DNA of 28,088 bases from an uncultured Actinoplanes sp. (lineage in GTDB: Bacteria; Actinomycetota; Actinomycetes; Mycobacteriales; Micromonosporaceae), in NCBI RefSeq assembly GCF_934643405.1, contig NZ_CAKUCL010000072.1, positions 1 through 28,088 of the forward strand, in the 5' to 3' direction. The notes beneath the pieces are model-generated. The model searched no databases. It saw nothing but the letters and a program-made list of their open reading frames with translations, and was not told the origin of the DNA. The translations under genes and the position numbers were made by a program. Of this stretch, positions 7,874-14,413 are shown piece after piece (position 1 is the stretch's first letter; each line of letters starts with the position of its first letter).

Positions 7874-9318
7874 GAAGGCTCCTCGGGAGTAAGGCACAGG
7901 GCGTGCCAGGAGACGGGCGGGAGAAGGAGAGTTCCGTCGGGGGTGGTGTTCTGCTGCTCGCCGTTCATCAGCACGTGGCGGTCCAGCCGGTGCTTCGGGA
8001 AGGCGCGCAGGTCGAGCCGCAGCTCGACCGGCTCGGTGCCCCGGTTGACCACGAAGACGGCCAGCTCGCCGGTCTCCTCGTCGTGGGTGGCGACGGCGTC
8101 GACCGCGGGGACGTCGCCGAACTGGCCGGTGGGCATGAGCGGTGCGGTGAGCGCGGGGCGCAGGACCGTGCCGCGGGCGAGCCGGGCGGTGTGGGCGAAG
8201 GGGTGGAAGATGGTCTGCCGCCAGGCCCGGCCGCCGGGCTCGGTGCGGATCGGCGCGATCACGTTGACCAGCTGGGCCTGGCATCCCACGGTGAGCCGGT
8301 CGGCGTGCTGCAGCATGGTGATCAGCAGATTGCCCACCACCATCGCGTCGGTGTCGGTGTAGTCGTCCTCGATCAGCGCCGGGGTCTCCTCGATGCCGCG
8401 GTCCTCCGGCTCGGTGAACCGCGACTGGTACCAGACGTTCCACTCGTCGAGCGAGAGCTTGATCCGTTTGCTGCGGCGCATCTTCGCCCGTACGTAATCG
8501 GCCGTGGACACGACGTCGGTGACGAAGGAGTCCAGGTCCACCGCGGACGCCCGGAAGCTGGCCTCGTCGTACTTCTCCGGGTCGTAGTAGTTGTGCAGCG
8601 AGACGTAGTCGACCTGGTCGTAGGCGTGCTCCAGGACGGTCGCCTCCCAGGACGCGAAGGTCGGCATGCCGGAGTTGGAGCTGCCGCACGCGACCAGCTC
8701 GATGCTCGGGTCGACCCGCTTCATGGCGTGGCCCGCGCGGGCGGCGAGCCGGCCGTACTCCTCGGCGGTGAGGTTGCCGATCTGCCAGGGCCCGTCCATC
8801 TCGTTGCCCAGGCACCAGAGGCGCACGTCGTACGGCTTGGCGACGCCGTGCTCGCGGCGCAGGTCGGACGCCGCGGTGCCGTCCGGCAGGTTGCAGTACT
8901 CGACGAGCTCGGCGGCCGCCTCGACACCCCGGGTCCCGAGGTTGACGGCCATCATCGGCTCGACGCCGGCCAGCTCGGTCCAGCGCATGAATTCGTTGAG
9001 CCCGAAGGCGTTGCTCTCCAGCGTGCGCCACGCCAGGTCGAGGCGCCGGGGACGGTTGGCGCGCGGGCCGACGCCGTCCTCCCAGCGATAGCCGGAGACG
9101 AAATTGCCGCCCGGATAGCGCACGGTGGTGACGCCGAGCTCGCGCACGAGTTCGAGGACGTCGGTGCGCAGACCGTCGGCGTCCGCGTCGGGATGCCCGG
9201 GTTCGAAGATGCCGGTGTAGACACACCGGCCCATGTGCTCGACGAACGAGCCGAAGAGCCGCCGGTCGACCGGGGCGATCGCGAACGCGGGGTCGAGGGT
9301 GAGGTGAGCCACTGCCAT
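7870..9318 (-). CDS. abfA: GH51 alpha-L-arabinofuranosidase
   Basis: Predicted cytoplasmic exo-acting alpha-L-arabinofuranosidase of 482 residues, releasing arabinose from imported oligosaccharides. The GH51 pattern is clear: FGSFVEHMGRCVY near the N-terminus, FVSGYRWEDGVGP (73-85), the acid/base Glu173 in WCLGNEMDGPW, and the nucleophile Glu292 in LSLDEWNVWY. A C-terminal beta-sandwich (about 390-482) ends the protein. Length is normal for the family and there is no signal peptide. The ATG at 9318 is chosen because AGGAAA precedes it. An in-frame ATG at 9342 would lie inside the palindromic operator. It is the first gene of the operon and ends in an ATGA overlap with the binding-protein gene. 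Confidence 0.95.
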   Translation of the reverse strand: MAVAHLTLDPAFAIAPVDRRLFGSFVEHMGRCVYTGIFEPGHPDADADGLRTDVLELVRELGVTTVRYPGGNFVSGYRWEDGVGPRANRPRRLDLAWRTLESNAFGLNEFMRWTELAGVEPMMAVNLGTRGVEAAAELVEYCNLPDGTAASDLRREHGVAKPYDVRLWCLGNEMDGPWQIGNLTAEEYGRLAARAGHAMKRVDPSIELVACGSSNSGMPTFASWEATVLEHAYDQVDYVSLHNYYDPEKYDEASFRASAVDLDSFVTDVVSTADYVRAKMRRSKRIKLSLDEWNVWYQSRFTEPEDRGIEETPALIEDDYTDTDAMVVGNLLITMLQHADRLTVGCQAQLVNVIAPIRTEPGGRAWRQTIFHPFAHTARLARGTVLRPALTAPLMPTGQFGDVPAVDAVATHDEETGELAVFVVNRGTEPVELRLDLRAFPKHRLDRHVLMNGEQQNTTPDGTLLLPPVSWHALCLTPEEPS

Positions 9319-9329
9319 GCCGTATTTCC

Positions 9330-9353
9330 TACAACGTTGCATACATCGTTGTA
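9330..9353. promoter_or_regulatory. 24-bp palindrome, predicted arabinan-operon operator
   Basis: The perfect 7-bp arms TACAACG (9330-9336) and CGTTGTA (9347-9353) flank a partly symmetric 10-bp core; 10 of 12 base pairs are symmetric. The left half also contains the 8-bp palindrome CAACGTTG (9332-9339). It lies 11 nt upstream of the GH51 start, next to its ribosome binding site. This suits repression by a LacI- or GntR-type sugar regulator. No regulator gene is linked, so the binding protein is unknown. Confidence 0.7.
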
Positions 9354-9400
9354 AAGAGCCCGACATGAATTCGAGACCTGCCGGAAATCCGCCGCTCAAG

Positions 9401-9426
9401 GCATGCTTGCGGGACGCCGTGGGTAG
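9401..9426 (+). promoter_or_regulatory. SigB/SigF-like promoter of the SDR gene
   Basis: GCAT (9401-9404), 16 bp, then GGGTAG (9421-9426), nine nt before the SDR start codon. The predicted transcript would have a leader of only a few nucleotides, consistent with the lack of a Shine-Dalgarno at 9436. The final G departs from the GGGTAY consensus. Confidence 0.45.
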
Positions 9427-9435
9427 CCGGTCGGC

Positions 9436-10251
9436 ATGACCGACGCGCAGCGATATCACGACTACGATCGGGTGGCCCTGGTGACCGGCTCCGACTCCGG
9501 CATCGGCGAGGCGATTGCCATCGCGCTGGCGGACGCGGGCTTCGACGTGGGTGTGACCTACCGCTCGGACAAGGCGGGCGCCGAGACCACCGCGGAGAAG
9601 GTGCGGGCCGCGGGCCGGCGCTGCGCCATCCGGCAGCTCGATTTGACCGCCCTGCCCGCGGCCGCGGACGTGATCGACGAGCTGTCCGACGAGCTCGGCG
9701 GCGTCGGCGTGCTGGTCAACTGCGCCGGCACCGGGATCAGCACGCCGGTGGTCGAGACCGGCTACGACCAGTGGCGGGAAGTGCTGGCGACCGACCTCGA
9801 CGGGCCGTTCCTGTGCGCGCAGCGGGCCGCCCGGCGCATGCTGGCCGCGGGCCGGGGCGGCCGGATCATCAACATCACCAGCGTCCACGAGCACGCGCCC
9901 CGCGTCGGCTCGGGCGCGTACTGCGCGGCCAAGGGCGGGCTCGGCCTGCTCACCAAGGTGATGGCGCAGGAGCTGGCCGCCTCCGGGATCACGGTCAACG
10001 CGGTCGCGCCCGGCGAGATCGCCACCGAGATGACCGGCAACGAGGACGTCGACCCGCACACCGTCTCCCGGCCCGGCATCCCGGCGGGCCGGCCGGGCGA
10101 CGCCAACGAGGTCGCCGCGGTCGTCGCCCTGCTGGCCGGCCCGTCCGCCTCCTACGTCACCGGCGCCTCCTACGTGGTCGACGGCGGGATGCTGCTGATG
10201 GGCCCGCAGGCCGGCTCGCACCTGACCAGCGACGACTGGCGCGACGGGTGA
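9436..10251 (+). CDS. Short-chain dehydrogenase/reductase
   Basis: Predicted cytoplasmic NAD(P)-dependent oxidoreductase of 271 residues, classical SDR. The cofactor motif TGSDSGIG is at 17-24, NCAG at 95-98, and the catalytic Ser149, Tyr162 and Lys166 (AYCAAK) are all present; the terminal YVVDGGMLL is typical. The substrate is unknown; glucose or gluconate dehydrogenase-like and general stress SDRs look similar. It is divergent from the arabinan operon, separated by the 24-bp palindrome and its own promoter. No Shine-Dalgarno precedes the ATG, fitting a near-leaderless mRNA from GGGTAG at 9421. Confidence 0.92.
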   Translation: MTDAQRYHDYDRVALVTGSDSGIGEAIAIALADAGFDVGVTYRSDKAGAETTAEKVRAAGRRCAIRQLDLTALPAAADVIDELSDELGGVGVLVNCAGTGISTPVVETGYDQWREVLATDLDGPFLCAQRAARRMLAAGRGGRIINITSVHEHAPRVGSGAYCAAKGGLGLLTKVMAQELAASGITVNAVAPGEIATEMTGNEDVDPHTVSRPGIPAGRPGDANEVAAVVALLAGPSASYVTGASYVVDGGMLLMGPQAGSHLTSDDWRDG

Positions 10252-10272
10252 CCTTCTGAGCTGACCGTCACC
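10247..10272 (+). terminator. Weak hairpin at the SDR gene end
   Basis: GGTGAC (10247-10252) and GTCACC (10267-10272) can pair around a 14-nt loop; the stop codon lies in the left arm. The stem is short, so this is a weak call. The rest of the noncoding stretch up to 10399, between convergent genes, shows no open frame or other element I can support. Confidence 0.25.
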
Positions 10273-10399
10273 GTGCCGCCCGGCAGGTGAGTCCGGGGTG
10301 GCCGTCGAGCAGGACGCGGCGGCAGCCCCGAGCGCGCCCGTCGTCCTCGCGGTGTCGTCGCCGGTTGCCTGCCCGCTCGCGCGGCCGGCCTGGCACCGG

Positions 10400-10786
10400 T
10401 CAGCGCGGCCCGTCCCGGCCCTGGGCCGGCAGGGTGGCCCAGACCACCTTGCCGGTCGCGGTCAGATGGGTGCCCCAGGCGTGGCTGACCGCGTCGACCA
10501 GCAGCATCCCGCGGCCGCCGAGCCGGCGCGGGTCCGGGCCGAGCACGCGGGGCAGGTCGCGGCTGCTGTCGAACACCTCGACCACCACGACGCCGGACGG
10601 ATGGCTCAGCGCCAGCTCACCGCCGTCGCCGGTGTGCTGGATGACGTTCTGCACCAGCTCGGTGATCACCAGCAGGGTGTCGTCGACCTGCTCGGCCGCC
10701 TGCCAGCCGGCCAGGCGGCCCTCGGCCGCGTGCCTCAGCGAGGCGCTGTCGGTGTCGTGATCGAACGGAAGCCGCAGCGCCTGCAT
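10400..10786 (-). CDS. RsbW-like ATP-binding anti-sigma factor kinase
   Basis: Predicted small cytoplasmic GHKL ATPase of 128 residues, the fold of anti-sigma factor serine kinases RsbW and SpoIIAB. The N-box is ELVQNVIQH (Glu43, Asn47), the G1 box VFDSS (71-75, Asp73) and the G2 box GGRGMLLVDAVSHAWG (90-105). Partner switching, in which such a kinase binds a sigma factor and phosphorylates a STAS antagonist, is known for the family. In actinomycetes many are orphans with unproven partners. It is divergent from a STAS gene, 67 bp apart, an obvious candidate partner. ATG 10786 has no Shine-Dalgarno; GGGTAG 10 nt upstream suggests a near-leaderless transcript. Confidence 0.88.
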   Translation of the reverse strand: MQALRLPFDHDTDSASLRHAAEGRLAGWQAAEQVDDTLLVITELVQNVIQHTGDGGELALSHPSGVVVVEVFDSSRDLPRVLGPDPRRLGGRGMLLVDAVSHAWGTHLTATGKVVWATLPAQGRDGPR

Positions 10787-10794
10787 GGCCGGAT

Positions 10795-10819
10795 GTCTAC
10801 CCTGCCTTCGCGCGGGTAT
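10795..10819 (+). promoter_or_regulatory. SigB/SigF-like promoter of the STAS gene
   Basis: GTCT (10795-10798), 15 bp, GGGTAT (10814-10819): a full match to GNNT-N14-16-GGGTAY. The element ends 34 nt before the STAS ATG. It interlocks with the opposite-strand promoter of the RsbW-like gene. Confidence 0.6.
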
Positions 10820-10821
10820 TC
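10797..10821 (-). promoter_or_regulatory. SigB/SigF-like promoter of the RsbW-like gene
   Basis: On the minus strand GAAT (10821-10818), 15 bp, GGGTAG (10802-10797). The -10 overlaps the -35 of the STAS promoter, and the -35 overlaps its -10. TACCC (10798-10802) and GGGTA (10814-10818) form the dyad. The -10 ends 10 nt before ATG 10786. Confidence 0.5.
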
Positions 10822-10853
10822 CACCCGCCACGCGACGAGGGGGCGGCGTCTTC

Positions 10854-11180
10854 ATGATCGACATCGACAGCCGGGTGCTGTCCGGTGGGGTGGTGCTCGT
10901 GTCCATCGCGGGCGAGATCGACCTGAACACGCTGCCGAAGCTCGACGGCGCGCTGGCCTCCGCCGTCGGCCGCCAGGGCGTCACCGGTGTGGAGGTGAAC
11001 CTGGCCGGCGTCACGTTCTGCGACTCGGCCGGTTTCGCGGCCCTGGACCGCGCCTACGCGGTGGCGACGAGGCGGTCGCTGGCGTTCCGCCTCACCGAGG
11101 TCCGGCCGAGCATCCGCCGCATGCTCGCCATCCTGGGCCTGCTGGAGGGCCTCACCGGCGAGAAGGACCGGGACGGATGA
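10854..11180 (+). CDS. STAS-domain anti-anti-sigma factor-like protein
   Basis: Predicted cytoplasmic STAS protein of 108 residues, the family of RsbV and SpoIIAA that bind and titrate anti-sigma kinases. AGEIDLNTLPKL (19-30) and the phosphorylation loop FCDSAGF are typical; Ser58 is the expected phospho-acceptor. The start at 10854 is taken because GAGGGGG lies about 10 nt upstream and the STAS fold begins at once; an in-frame ATG at 10785 would lie upstream of the predicted promoter. The gene is divergent from the RsbW-like kinase and is followed by an amidase 19 nt downstream, probably in the same transcript. Confidence 0.88.
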   Translation: MIDIDSRVLSGGVVLVSIAGEIDLNTLPKLDGALASAVGRQGVTGVEVNLAGVTFCDSAGFAALDRAYAVATRRSLAFRLTEVRPSIRRMLAILGLLEGLTGEKDRDG

Positions 11181-11199
11181 GGCCGGCGGGCGGACGCCG

Positions 11200-12669
11200 A
11201 TGAGCGCATCGGACGACCCGTACGCGACGGCGGCCGAGCTCGTCGCCGCGATGGACTCCGGGGCGGTGTCCGCCGCCGAGCTGACCGAGGCGGCGATCGC
11301 GCGGATCGAGCGGCACGACAGAGACATCAACGCCATGTGCGTACGCGACGACGACCGCGCCCGGCTCGCGGCGCGTGCCGCCGACACGGCTCGGGCGCAC
11401 GGCGACCGGCGTCCGCTGCTCGGGGTGCCGGTGACGGTCAAGGAGTCCTTCAACGTCGCCGGCCTGCCCACGACCTGGGGGATCCCGCCGTTCCGGGACT
11501 TCGTGGCGACCGAGGACGCGGTCGCCGTCGCGCGGCTGCGGGCGGCCGGGGCGGTCATCCTGGGCAAGACCAATGTGCCGCTCGGGCTCGGGGACGTGCA
11601 GACGTACAACCCGATCTACGGCACCACGAACAATCCGCACGACCTGTCCCGTACGCCCGGGGGGTCGTCCGGTGGATCGGCGGCCGCGCTCGCCGCCGGG
11701 TTCGGCGCCGTCTCGATCGGCTCGGATCTCGGCGGGTCGCTGCGCGTGCCGGCACACTTCTGCGGCGTCCACGGGCACAAGAGCTCGTGGGGCCTGCTGC
11801 CGGTCCGGGGGCACACCGCACCGCCCGGACCGGCGCTCGCGTACGACGGGGACCTCGCGGTGATCGGCCCGATGGCCCGCAGCGCCGCCGACCTGGCTCG
11901 GGTGTTCACGCTGCTGGCCGGGCCGGACGAGACCACCACCGGCATCGCCTACCGGCTGTCGCTGCGGCCGGCCCGGCACGACCAGCTGGCCGGCTTCCGC
12001 ATCCTGGTGCTGGACGAGCATCCGCTGGCCCCGACCTGCTCGCAGGTGGGCGCCGCGATCGACGACCTCGGGTCGGCGCTGGCCGCGGCCGGCGCGACGG
12101 TGCGGCGGCACAGCCCGCTGCTGCCGGACCAGGCCACCCAGGCCCGAGTCCACATGCGGCTGTGGCTGGCCGCGAGCGGCGCCTTCTTCCCGCCCGAGCT
12201 GCACGAGCGGGCCGTCGAGGCCGCGTCCCGGCTCGCCGCGGACGACGTCTCGCTCGCCGCGGAGCGGACCCGCGGCGCCGTGCTGAGCCATCGCGACTGG
12301 GTGGCGGCCGACGGCGTACGGACGCGGTTGCGCGCCCGGTGGAGTGACCTGTTCACCGAGTTCGACGCCGTGGTGTGCCCGGTGTCGGCGACGACGGCGT
12401 TTCCGCACGACCACAGCCCGGACCTGTCCGCCCGGACCGTTTCCGTCGACGGGGTCGCGTACGACTACTGGGATCAGCTGGTGTGGGCGGGGGTCGCGAC
12501 CGCGCCCGGTCTTCCGGCCACCGTCGCGCCGATCGCCCGCTCGGCCGGCGGGCTGCCCATCGGCGTCCAGATCGTCGGCCCGATGTTCGAGGACCACACG
12601 CCCCTGCGCCTGGCCGCACTGATCGAGCGCGAGGTGGGCGCCGGGTTCACCCCGCCGCCGCTCGGCTGA
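11200..12669 (+). CDS. Amidase signature family hydrolase
   Basis: Predicted cytoplasmic amidase of 489 residues, a normal family length. The Ser-cisSer-Lys triad is complete: Lys81 (VTVKESFN), Ser156 (PGGSSGGS) and nucleophile Ser180 (GSDLGGSLRVP), with the same 24- and 99-residue spacings as in fatty acid amide hydrolase. The family hydrolyses amides ranging from indoleacetamide to fatty acid amides; the substrate here is unknown. The absence of a GatC or GatB neighbour and the C-terminal half argue against the tRNA amidotransferase subunit GatA. It follows the STAS gene by 19 nt with only a poor ribosome site, so it likely depends on the STAS transcript. It converges on nsrR. Confidence 0.92.
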   Translation: MSASDDPYATAAELVAAMDSGAVSAAELTEAAIARIERHDRDINAMCVRDDDRARLAARAADTARAHGDRRPLLGVPVTVKESFNVAGLPTTWGIPPFRDFVATEDAVAVARLRAAGAVILGKTNVPLGLGDVQTYNPIYGTTNNPHDLSRTPGGSSGGSAAALAAGFGAVSIGSDLGGSLRVPAHFCGVHGHKSSWGLLPVRGHTAPPGPALAYDGDLAVIGPMARSAADLARVFTLLAGPDETTTGIAYRLSLRPARHDQLAGFRILVLDEHPLAPTCSQVGAAIDDLGSALAAAGATVRRHSPLLPDQATQARVHMRLWLAASGAFFPPELHERAVEAASRLAADDVSLAAERTRGAVLSHRDWVAADGVRTRLRARWSDLFTEFDAVVCPVSATTAFPHDHSPDLSARTVSVDGVAYDYWDQLVWAGVATAPGLPATVAPIARSAGGLPIGVQIVGPMFEDHTPLRLAALIEREVGAGFTPPPLG

Positions 12670-12685
12670 CGAACGGCGTGTCAGC
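12665..12685. terminator. Hairpin spanning two convergent stop codons
   Basis: GCTGAC (12665-12670) and GTCAGC (12680-12685) form a perfect 6-bp stem with a 9-nt loop. The amidase stop lies in one arm and the nsrR stop in the other. No U-tract. A modest candidate for a shared terminator. Confidence 0.4.
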
Positions 12686-13109
12686 GCCGGCCGATGCCGA
12701 GCAGCACCTGGCGGTACGGGGGTGCGGCGAGGTCCCGGACGGTGATCGGGTCGAGCGCCGCGTAGAACGCCTCCTGCGCGCGGCGCAACGCCCCGCGCAG
12801 CGTGCAGCCCTGGCTCAGCGGGCAGCCGGGGTCGCCGTCGCAGTCGACGACCTCGGTCTCGCCCTCCAGCTCGCGCACGATCCGGCCGATCGACGTGTCC
12901 GCGGCGTCGCTCGCCAGCCGGACGCCGCCGTGCCGGCCGCGCACGGTCTCCAGCAGACCGAGGTGCTGCATCCGCTGGACCACCTTGGCGAGGTGGTGCC
13001 GGGGGACGACCAGGGCCGCGGACAGCTCGTCGATGGTGAGCAGACCGTCGCGTACCGCCCCGAGCATCAGGATGCGAAGGGTGATGTCGGTGGAGCGGTT
13101 GAGGCGCAC
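12681..13109 (-). CDS. nsrR: Nitric-oxide-sensing Rrf2 family repressor NsrR
   Basis: Predicted iron-sulfur transcription repressor of 142 residues. An N-terminal winged helix (about 1-65, GLLETVRGRHGGVRL as the wing) is followed by the cluster loop with Cys90, Cys96 and Cys102, a C-x5-C-x5-C spacing equal to that of Streptomyces coelicolor NsrR. Asp8, the fourth cluster ligand in that protein, is also conserved, as is the block AQEAFYAALDPITV. Nitric oxide destroys the 4Fe-4S cluster and releases DNA. The start is GTG 13109 without a clear ribosome site, behind a TAATAG -10-like hexamer (13124-13119), so a near-leaderless mRNA is likely. An NsrR-type palindrome adjoins that hexamer, implying autoregulation. 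No hmp flavohemoglobin gene is in the window. Confidence 0.9.
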   Translation of the reverse strand: MRLNRSTDITLRILMLGAVRDGLLTIDELSAALVVPRHHLAKVVQRMQHLGLLETVRGRHGGVRLASDAADTSIGRIVRELEGETEVVDCDGDPGCPLSQGCTLRGALRRAQEAFYAALDPITVRDLAAPPYRQVLLGIGRR

Positions 13110-13124
13110 CCCGGCAGCCTATTA

Positions 13125-13147
13125 AAGATGACTCCAAGAGTCTTGTT
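13125..13147. promoter_or_regulatory. Predicted NsrR box (11-1-11 inverted repeat)
   Basis: A 23-bp imperfect inverted repeat has half-sites AAGATGACTCC and AGAGTCTTGTT around the central A13136, matching at 8 of 11 positions. Its 11-1-11 layout equals that of known NsrR sites. It covers the presumed -35 and spacer of nsrR, directly upstream of its -10, and ends 9 bp before the predicted promoter of the gene at 13216. Confidence 0.65.
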
Positions 13148-13156
13148 CCATGTCCG

Positions 13157-13181
13157 GCATCACCGGGCTTTCGCAGGGTAG
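13157..13181 (+). promoter_or_regulatory. SigB/SigF-like promoter of the membrane protein gene
   Basis: GCAT (13157-13160), 15 bp, GGGTAG (13176-13181), ending 34 nt before the TTG at 13216. Its position argues against the upstream in-frame ATG at 13150 as the translation start. Confidence 0.45.
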
Positions 13182-13215
13182 CCGGGCCAGGACGCAACGG
13201 AGTCTGGAGGACATC

Positions 13216-13764
13216 TTGGCGAACGACACACTTTCCCGATCCCTGCACGACGTCGGCCTGGCCGCCTGGTTCGGCGGCACCCTGGCCAACGCCGTGGCCC
13301 TCAATCCCGCGGCGGCCGAGGCGGACACGGCCGACGGCACCGGACGCGTGGCCAACACCGGCTGGAACCGGTGGGTCCCGGTCAACGCGGCCGCGATCGG
13401 CGCCCATCTCGCCGGCAGCGTCGGCGAGCTGGTCGGCAACCGCTCGCGGCTGGCCGCCCAGCGCGGCGCCGGGGCGACGGCGGTGGCGAAGACCGGTCTG
13501 ACCGTGGCGGCGCTGGCCGTGACCGGCTACAGCCGGCTGCTCGGCCGCAAGGTCGCCAAGGAGGAGTCGGTGCCGGCGCTGTCCGGCACCGAGCCGGCGG
13601 CCAGCACGCCCGACGACGTGGCCAAGGCGCAGAAGCGGCTCTCCGCACTGCAATGGGCGGTGCCCGCGCTGACCGGCGCGCTGATCGTGATCAGCGCGCT
13701 GGCCGGCGAGCAGCAGCGCCCGAGTGAGGTGAAGAAGGGCATCCTGGCCCGGTTCACCCGCTGA
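13216..13764 (+). CDS. Small conserved-looking membrane protein, unknown function
   Basis: I do not recognise a named family. The product is 182 residues with about four hydrophobic stretches: VGLAAWFGGTLANAVAL, a second around VNAAAIGAHLAGSVG, a third around TGLTVAALAVTG and a fourth around WAVPALTGALIVISALAG. It ends in the basic tail EVKKGILARFTR. This suggests a small integral membrane protein. I choose TTG 13216 because GGAGG stands 5 nt before it and a stress-type promoter lies between it and the earlier ATG 13150. It is divergent from nsrR, the place where S. coelicolor carries an hmp gene, and shares the 107-bp intergenic region with the NsrR box. A role in nitrosative or general stress is inference. 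Confidence 0.75.
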   Translation: MANDTLSRSLHDVGLAAWFGGTLANAVALNPAAAEADTADGTGRVANTGWNRWVPVNAAAIGAHLAGSVGELVGNRSRLAAQRGAGATAVAKTGLTVAALAVTGYSRLLGRKVAKEESVPALSGTEPAASTPDDVAKAQKRLSALQWAVPALTGALIVISALAGEQQRPSEVKKGILARFTR

Positions 13765-13771
13765 TCGGCCG

Positions 13772-13803
13772 GGCCGCGGGGCGCGACGGGGCGCCCCGCG
13801 GCC
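13772..13803. terminator. Strong hairpin between convergent genes
   Basis: A perfect 13-bp GC stem (13772-13784 with 13791-13803) encloses the 6-nt loop GACGGG. There is no U-tract, as is common for actinobacterial terminators. It lies 7 bp past the membrane-protein stop and 9 bp before the stop of the minus-strand gene, so it should act in both directions. Confidence 0.8.
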
Positions 13804-13812
13804 GGGTCCGGG

Positions 13813-14388
13813 TCAGGCGCGGCGGCCGCGGGTCAGGCGACGGATCACCGCGTACGTCACGCCGGCGCCCAGCACCCAGGGCGCGGCCACGATGATCGGG
13901 TCGAGGGTGTGGTGCAGCCGGTCGGTCCGGTTGCCCTCCCGGCGCGAGGCGAGACCGTGCCGGCTCAGCTCGCTGCGGATGCCGGTCTCGGCGATCGGGT
14001 TGTCCGGGCGGCGGCTGACGAACGAGCGCAGCGTGCTCTCCAGCTCGTCCACCCGGTCGGCGCCGAGCAGCAGCAGCCAGTGCGCGGCGCGGCCCTCGCT
14101 GTACTTCGCATAGGCGTACCGCCGGATCCTTCCGGAGACGCCTCGCGGGGGACACGCCGTACCGAAGACCGGGGTGAGGAATTTGTGCTCGATCGAGCGC
14201 TCGCGGGGCCAGCGCTCGGGCTGACGCTCCGGGAACTCCCAGTGGGCGCCGCTGAACCCGGGATCGAACTGCTCCTTGGGCACCGACGGGCGGTCCTTGG
14301 GGTCGAGGTCGGCGCCCCAGCCGGGGATGCGGGCGCGCAGTTCGTCGGTGGACTCGGCCAGCTTCGGCTTGTCCGGTGTGTAGGCCAT
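13813..14388 (-). CDS. Hypothetical protein with C-terminal membrane segment
   Basis: A 191-residue protein of unknown function. The N-terminal 75 residues are polar and Pro/Trp-rich (ELRARIPGWGADLDPKDRP, AHWEFPERQPERWPRERS). The middle contains GRAAHWLLLLGADRVDELE, and about residues 165-183 form a single hydrophobic segment before the basic tail RRLTRGRRA, so a tail-anchored membrane protein is likely. GGGAG lies 6 nt before ATG 14388. It follows the zinc alcohol dehydrogenase by 25 nt and is probably co-transcribed with it. No catalytic motif is visible. Confidence 0.82.
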   Translation of the reverse strand: MAYTPDKPKLAESTDELRARIPGWGADLDPKDRPSVPKEQFDPGFSGAHWEFPERQPERWPRERSIEHKFLTPVFGTACPPRGVSGRIRRYAYAKYSEGRAAHWLLLLGADRVDELESTLRSFVSRRPDNPIAETGIRSELSRHGLASRREGNRTDRLHHTLDPIIVAAPWVLGAGVTYAVIRRLTRGRRA

Positions 14389-14413
14389 GGTCGCTCCCTT
14401 GAGGTGGGCCGGA

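Noticed and set aside
6419..8362. Long plus-strand frame opposite the arabinan transporter genes
   Set aside because: It is an antisense shadow of a high-GC gene; the minus-strand genes there have unmistakable families and coupled starts.
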